DNA from: Bifidobacteriaceae bacterium
Lineage (GTDB): Bacteria; Actinomycetota; Actinomycetes; Actinomycetales; WQXJ01
DNA: 17,667 bases
NCBI GenBank assembly: GCA_031258055.1
Contig: JAIRNM010000301.1
Location: 1 to 17,667, forward strand
Direction of reading: 5' to 3'
Part shown: positions 13,907 to 17,667 of the stretch, one piece after another
How the letters are laid out: each line of letters begins with the position of its first letter
Numbering within the stretch: position 1 is the first letter of the stretch
The notes under the pieces: model-generated
Database searches by the model: none
The model's input: the letters and a program-made list of their open reading frames with translations, nothing else
What the model was told of the DNA's origin: nothing
Translations under genes and position numbers: made by a program

Positions 13907-15508
13907 ATGTCAACGGAGACAAACAAACCCGCAACTGGCCTGTACCGGATCGATCCGGCCTGGACGGAACTGGCCGAACAGGTGACGACCGTGGCCGAGC
14001 GCCGACGCCGGTCCATCGTCAGCCCGATTGATGGCGCTGAGCTTGGCCAGGTGCCAGTCTGCGAGCCGGACGATGTCTGGGCGGCGGCAGGCCGGGCGCG
14101 GGCCGCCGGTCAGCGCTGGGCGGCCCGCTCGGTCAGCCACCGCTGCGGGGTGATGGAACGCTTCAAAGACCTGCTGGTGGCTAACCGGGACGACCTACTG
14201 GACCTGGTCCACGCCGAGAATGGCAAGGCCCGGGTGGCGGCCTTCGAGGAATTTCTTGACGCTGTCTTGACTGCCGGATACTACGCCGCGAAGGCGCCGA
14301 GCGTTCTTAGACGGCATCGGCGGGCCGGTGCTTTACCTATTCTGACCAGCACATACGTCCGCGCTGTGGCGAAGGGCGTGGTCGGGGTAATCGCGCCTTG
14401 GAACTATCCCTTGACGCTGGCGATATCCGACGCGATACCGGCTTTGCTGGCTGGTAACGGGGTCGTGATCAAGCCCGATTCGGCGACACCCCTAACCGCT
14501 TTGTTGCTAGTCAAACTGGTCCGGCGGGCGGGGCTTGATCCGGACCTGCTGCAAGTCGTTACCGGACCCGGGAAGGAATTGGGACGGCCCATCATCGAGG
14601 CGTCGGACTATTTGATGTTCACTGGTTCGACCGCTACCGGACGTCAGGTGGCGGCCCAGTGCGGCGAGCGGTTGATCGGCTGCAGCGCCGAATTGGGCGG
14701 TAAGAACGCCCTGTTGGTTCTTGCGGACGCGCCACTGGGCCGCACGGTTGAGGGCGCGGTGCAGGCCTCTTTCGCCAATTCCGGCCAACTCTGTATCTCG
14801 ATTGAGCGGATCTACGTGGCGCGGCCGCGCTTCGAAGAGTTCGCGGGCGCCTTCGCCGCCCGAACGGCTGACCTTAAGCTGGGCGGTGGTGGTGGCTGGG
14901 ATATCGACATGGGGCCGTTGATCAGCCAAACCCAACTCGACAAGGTGGCAGACCACGTCGACGAGGCTGTGGCCAAGGGTGCGACTGTGCTGACGGGCGG
15001 GCGCCGACGTCCAGACTTGGGCCAGCTATTCTTCGAACCGACAGTCTTGGCTGGAGTGACTGACGACATGGCGGTGGCTAAGGAAGAGACCTTTGGTCCG
15101 GTCGTCGCTCTGTACCCGGTCGACTCGGACGAAGAGGCGATCGAATTGGCCAACCGAACCGACTATGGTCTGAACGCTTCGGTCTGGACGGGCTCACCGG
15201 CCCACGGCCGGTGGGTCGGTGAACAACTCAGGGCTGGGACGGTCAACATCAACGAAGGCTACGCCGCCGCTTTCGGGTCGACTGACGCGCCGATGGGAGG
15301 ATTTGGCATCTCCGGGCTGGGGCGGCGCCACGGGCCGGAAGGCCTCATCAAATACACAGAGTTGCAGACTGTGGCAACTGAACGGGTTATGGCGATCGGC
15401 CCGCCGCCGTGGTTGTCGCGGCAGACCTATGCCGCCGTCATGACGGTGGGCACCAAATATCTCCACACCACCCTGGCTGAACTGATCAGAAAGGTGACAA
15501 CGCCATGA
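13907..15508 (+). CDS. gabD2: succinate-semialdehyde dehydrogenase, GabD2-like
   Basis: The 533-residue protein is an aldehyde dehydrogenase that oxidises an aldehyde to the acid with NAD(P)+. Catalytic residues are in place: Asn166 in APWNYPLT, Lys189 in VVIKPDS, Glu262 in SAELGGKN and Cys296 in NSGQLCISIERIYV. SGQLCISIERIYV, DYLMFTGSTATG, RLIGCSAELGGKN and MGGFGISGLGRRHGPEGLIK closely resemble mycobacterial GabD2 as I recall it, hence the succinate-semialdehyde call. Succinate semialdehyde arises from GABA or 4-hydroxybutyrate breakdown. The ATG has AAGGAG 7 bases upstream and lies 28 bp after the ABC ATPase stop, suggesting one operon. The downstream SDR gene overlaps as ATGA. No GABA aminotransferase is in the window, so another aldehyde substrate is possible. 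Confidence 0.85.
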   Translation: MSTETNKPATGLYRIDPAWTELAEQVTTVAERRRRSIVSPIDGAELGQVPVCEPDDVWAAAGRARAAGQRWAARSVSHRCGVMERFKDLLVANRDDLLDLVHAENGKARVAAFEEFLDAVLTAGYYAAKAPSVLRRHRRAGALPILTSTYVRAVAKGVVGVIAPWNYPLTLAISDAIPALLAGNGVVIKPDSATPLTALLLVKLVRRAGLDPDLLQVVTGPGKELGRPIIEASDYLMFTGSTATGRQVAAQCGERLIGCSAELGGKNALLVLADAPLGRTVEGAVQASFANSGQLCISIERIYVARPRFEEFAGAFAARTADLKLGGGGGWDIDMGPLISQTQLDKVADHVDEAVAKGATVLTGGRRRPDLGQLFFEPTVLAGVTDDMAVAKEETFGPVVALYPVDSDEEAIELANRTDYGLNASVWTGSPAHGRWVGEQLRAGTVNINEGYAAAFGSTDAPMGGFGISGLGRRHGPEGLIKYTELQTVATERVMAIGPPPWLSRQTYAAVMTVGTKYLHTTLAELIRKVTTP

Positions 15509-16347
15509 AGAACCCCTTATCAAGCTACCGGCAGGATGGCTTGGCCTTGGATGGGGCGCGCGCTGTAATCACTGGCGGCGGGAGCGGGATTGGGCGCCGC
15601 ATGGCGATCGGCGCGGCCCGCAAAGGCGCTGTGGTGACCGTCTGGGACCGGGACCGCAGCCGGGCGGACGCGGTTCGTGATGAGATCGTGGCCGGGGGCG
15701 GCCGGGCTTTCTCCTTCGGGGTAGATGTCGCTGACGAGGCGGCCGTGGCGGTGGCCGCTGACCACACCGGCCCGGCGGACATCTTGATCAATAACGCCGG
15801 CGTGGTCTCCGGGCGTTCTCTTCTCGACAGTCAAACCGGCGCGATAAACCGCACCCTTGACGTGAACCTGCGCTCGCTGTTCTGGGTGACGCGGGCTTTC
15901 CTGGGCGGGATGACTGAGCGCCGGACGGGCTATGTGGTGACGATTGCCTCGGCCGCCGGGTTGGTGGCTGGCGCCAAGATGTCGGATTACGCCGCCTCGA
16001 AGGCTGGCGCCATCGCTTTCAACGAGGCCCTTCGCAATGAAATGCGGGACGCTGGCTCGCCAGTGGCGACAATGGTCGTTTGTCCGTTCTACATCGACAC
16101 GGGCATGTTCTCCGGTGTGAAGAGCCGCTTCCCACTCTTGTTGCCGATCCTTGAGCCACGCCAGGTCGCGGGAGCGGTTCTGCGGGGGATCGAACGGGGC
16201 AGTAAACAAATTGTTATGCCGCCCTTAGTTCGCTCGGTGCCGTTGCTCCGGTTGCTCCCGGTCGGTGCCTTCGACTGGGTGGCAGATCAACTCGGCATAA
16301 ATGAGTCGATGGAAGACTTCACCGGTCGCCGCGGCGACAGGCTGTGA
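15505..16347 (+). CDS. short-chain dehydrogenase/reductase (SDR)
   Basis: This 280-residue classical SDR should interconvert an alcohol and a carbonyl using NAD(P)(H). The cofactor motif TGGGSGIG is at 23-30, and Asp48 after the second strand (VWDRD) favours NAD(H). NNAG is at 96-99, Asn121 in NLRS, Ser149 in IASAAG, and the catalytic pair Tyr162/Lys166 in YAASK. A hydrophobic C-terminal stretch (VPLLRLLPVGAFDWVADQLG) followed by ESMEDFTGR resembles retinol-dehydrogenase-like (SDR16C-type) members that act on lipophilic alcohols near membranes. The start overlaps the stop of the aldehyde dehydrogenase as ATGA, so the two are made together and may act in sequence, alcohol to aldehyde to acid. 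Substrate is not determinable from sequence. Confidence 0.85.
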   Translation: MKNPLSSYRQDGLALDGARAVITGGGSGIGRRMAIGAARKGAVVTVWDRDRSRADAVRDEIVAGGGRAFSFGVDVADEAAVAVAADHTGPADILINNAGVVSGRSLLDSQTGAINRTLDVNLRSLFWVTRAFLGGMTERRTGYVVTIASAAGLVAGAKMSDYAASKAGAIAFNEALRNEMRDAGSPVATMVVCPFYIDTGMFSGVKSRFPLLLPILEPRQVAGAVLRGIERGSKQIVMPPLVRSVPLLRLLPVGAFDWVADQLGINESMEDFTGRRGDRL

Positions 16348-16357
16348 GACACCGTTG

Positions 16358-16376
16358 GCGAGGGAACGTCTCTCGC
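16358..16376 (+). terminator. hairpin between convergent SDR and LtrA genes
   Basis: GCGAGGGA (16358-16365) pairs with TCTCTCGC (16369-16376), 8 bp with one G-U, around a 3-base loop. It lies in the 36-bp gap between the SDR stop and the end of the minus-strand ltrA gene. There is no U tract on either strand, so it may be a weak, bidirectional terminator. Confidence 0.45.
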
Positions 16377-16383
16377 ACCCTGG

Positions 16384-17622
16384 TCAATCGCAGTCAATCA
16401 AGTCTTGGTGATCGGTCTCGGTTTTGTCGCTGGCGGCTGCCCGAAGCATCACCACCGCCGTCAGCGTGGCCGCTACAACTGTGACAGCCCCGACCGCTCC
16501 GGCCGCGCCTAAGGGTGTCAGGCCCAGCCAGGGCGCGCCGGCCAAGGCAGCCACGGCCATCGAAACGACGACCAAGCCCCGCCTGGTCTTGTCCGCCCAG
16601 GCTTCTAGGGCCCAGACCCCGGCGATGAATACCGCCACCGGCACCGAAACCAGGTAGCCGACTGCCACGACCCCAACCTGGAGGTCGTTGTGGTGCGATA
16701 TACCGACCGCCAGGTCCAGGCCGGCGCCCAGCACAGCCAGTCCCGCGAAGATCGAAACGTGTCCATAGCCCCAAGGAAAGGCGAGCTCGCGGTGGTTAGC
16801 CAGGTGTTCGGCCATGGGCGAGATGAAGTACAGCCACCACAATGCGAATAGCAGCACCAAGCTCGCCGCCGACACGCCTGTCAGACCTGGCGTCAGACCA
16901 GTCGAGTTCAACTCGACCTGCACGCCGGTCACCGCCACCGCCACTAGTTCGCCCAACAAGATGAGCGTGAACAGTCCGTAACGTTCAGCGATGTGATGGG
17001 GGTGCCAGGCCGTACGTGAAGCCCGCTCGGCCCAGGTCGGCACCGCCAATTCCGCCACCGCCAAAGCGGCGAACGATGCCGTAGTCCAGCCTTCTGTGGT
17101 TGGCAAGGCTAAGCGCGCCAGCCAACCAACTTGGACCAGGCCGATCCCGATGACGTAACGGCGGGCGGTGACACGGCGTTCCGGGTCGCCGCGCCCAGCC
17201 CGAATCCACTGGCTGATTTGAGCCAATCGCATTACCACATAGCCGACCGTTCCGGCTGTCCAATCGAAATCCCGGAAAGCCTGAACCAGGCCCGCGGCCA
17301 AAATCAGCACACCGGCCATTTGCAGCATAACTGTCAGGCGGTACGGTCCATCGTCAATGTCATAGGAGGAGGCGAACCAGGTGAAATTCATCCAGGCCCA
17401 CCAAATGGCGAAGAACACCATGGCGAAACTGACTAACGAACGGGCGGCCTGGCCTTGGCCAACGCCTTCGGCTAGCTGTGTGACGGCCGAGCCGACGGCC
17501 ACCACGAAGACCAGGTCGAATAGTAATTCCAAAGGTGTGGAGGTGCGTCCGGCCTGGTGGATCGGCCGCGGGCGCATCCGGCGGCGCCAGCGGAAAGGCT
17601 GTGGCGGCGTGGCTATAGACAC
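16384..17622 (-). CDS. ltrA: LtrA-family (low temperature requirement A) membrane protein
   Basis: The product (412 residues) is a polytopic membrane protein of the LtrA family, named after a Listeria gene needed for growth in the cold. Its molecular function is unknown. The family start TPLELLFDLVFVVAVGSAV appears at about residues 29-47, followed by alternating hydrophobic segments. WHPHHIAERYGLFTLILLGE is the most conserved internal motif. Many hydrophobic stretches span the rest, and the C-terminus is acidic and polar. The GTG at 17622 is the longest start. An in-frame ATG at 17577 (MRPRPIHQAG) matches where many relatives begin; neither has a strong Shine-Dalgarno site. On the minus strand CAGAGT lies 7 bases before the GTG and could be a weak -10 for a leaderless message. 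The gene faces the SDR gene tail to tail. Confidence 0.87.
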   Translation of the reverse strand: MSIATPPQPFRWRRRMRPRPIHQAGRTSTPLELLFDLVFVVAVGSAVTQLAEGVGQGQAARSLVSFAMVFFAIWWAWMNFTWFASSYDIDDGPYRLTVMLQMAGVLILAAGLVQAFRDFDWTAGTVGYVVMRLAQISQWIRAGRGDPERRVTARRYVIGIGLVQVGWLARLALPTTEGWTTASFAALAVAELAVPTWAERASRTAWHPHHIAERYGLFTLILLGELVAVAVTGVQVELNSTGLTPGLTGVSAASLVLLFALWWLYFISPMAEHLANHRELAFPWGYGHVSIFAGLAVLGAGLDLAVGISHHNDLQVGVVAVGYLVSVPVAVFIAGVWALEAWADKTRRGLVVVSMAVAALAGAPWLGLTPLGAAGAVGAVTVVAATLTAVVMLRAAASDKTETDHQDLIDCD

Positions 17623-17667
17623 GCTGATAACTCTGGCACAGCGCTAGCCCGGCCGGGAATCGATAGT

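Noticed and set aside
15520..16209. 229-codon minus-strand frame inside the SDR gene
   Set aside because: It is antisense to a gene with all SDR motifs. Its composition (many His, Arg, Pro) is typical of a high-GC shadow frame.
1..17667. CRISPR array, tRNA/rRNA genes, insertion sequences or prophage genes
   Set aside because: No regularly spaced direct repeats, no cloverleaf or rRNA sequence recognised, and no transposase, integrase or phage motifs in the reading frames. The repeats found are short, within genes and in frame.

Overview
The window reads as a chromosomal segment of a high-GC Gram-positive bacterium (Actinomycetota). This rests on the strong G/C bias at third codon positions, the actinobacterial gene order parA-scpA-scpB-rluB-tyrA-cmk-plsC-der, TANNNT-type -10 boxes, GTG starts that look leaderless, and a GabD2-type dehydrogenase resembling the mycobacterial one. 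The sequence does not settle the family or genus. No rRNA, tRNA, CRISPR array, insertion sequence or prophage gene was seen.

Left part (1-8677). A VapC-like PIN-domain toxin, whose antitoxin is cut off by the window edge, lies just before a compact housekeeping block. parA, scpA and scpB handle chromosome segregation and condensation. A good intrinsic terminator follows scpB. A new promoter and a structured 5' leader then precede rluB, tyrA, cmk, plsC and der, which cover 23S rRNA pseudouridylation, tyrosine synthesis, CMP phosphorylation, phospholipid acylation and ribosome assembly. Several junctions are 4-bp ATGA overlaps (scpA/scpB, rluB/tyrA, tyrA/cmk, cmk/plsC), indicating translational coupling. 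A small VTT/DedA-like membrane protein follows der and probably has its own leaderless transcript.

Middle (8678-11438). An AGCS-family sodium/alanine (or glycine) symporter has its own promoter and a hairpin-containing leader. It converges on a DUF805 membrane protein with a long Pro/Tyr/Gly tail on the minus strand. The 260-bp gap after it separates divergent genes and probably carries promoters both ways.

Right part (11439-17622). A likely four-gene operon encodes a fused lipoprotein-permease amino-acid ABC importer, its ATPase, a GabD2-like succinate-semialdehyde dehydrogenase and a short-chain dehydrogenase. It suggests uptake of a polar amino acid or relative followed by alcohol-to-aldehyde-to-acid oxidation, though the substrate is not shown. 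An LtrA-family membrane protein converges from the minus strand across a hairpin.

The most unusual signals are the leader of rluB, whose hairpin loop is complementary to the Shine-Dalgarno sequence, and Pro/Gly/Ser-rich N-terminal extensions on otherwise ordinary enzymes. In tyrA and the ABC ATPase gene these extensions are built from exact tandem DNA repeats. I found no clearly new multi-gene defence or mobile system.
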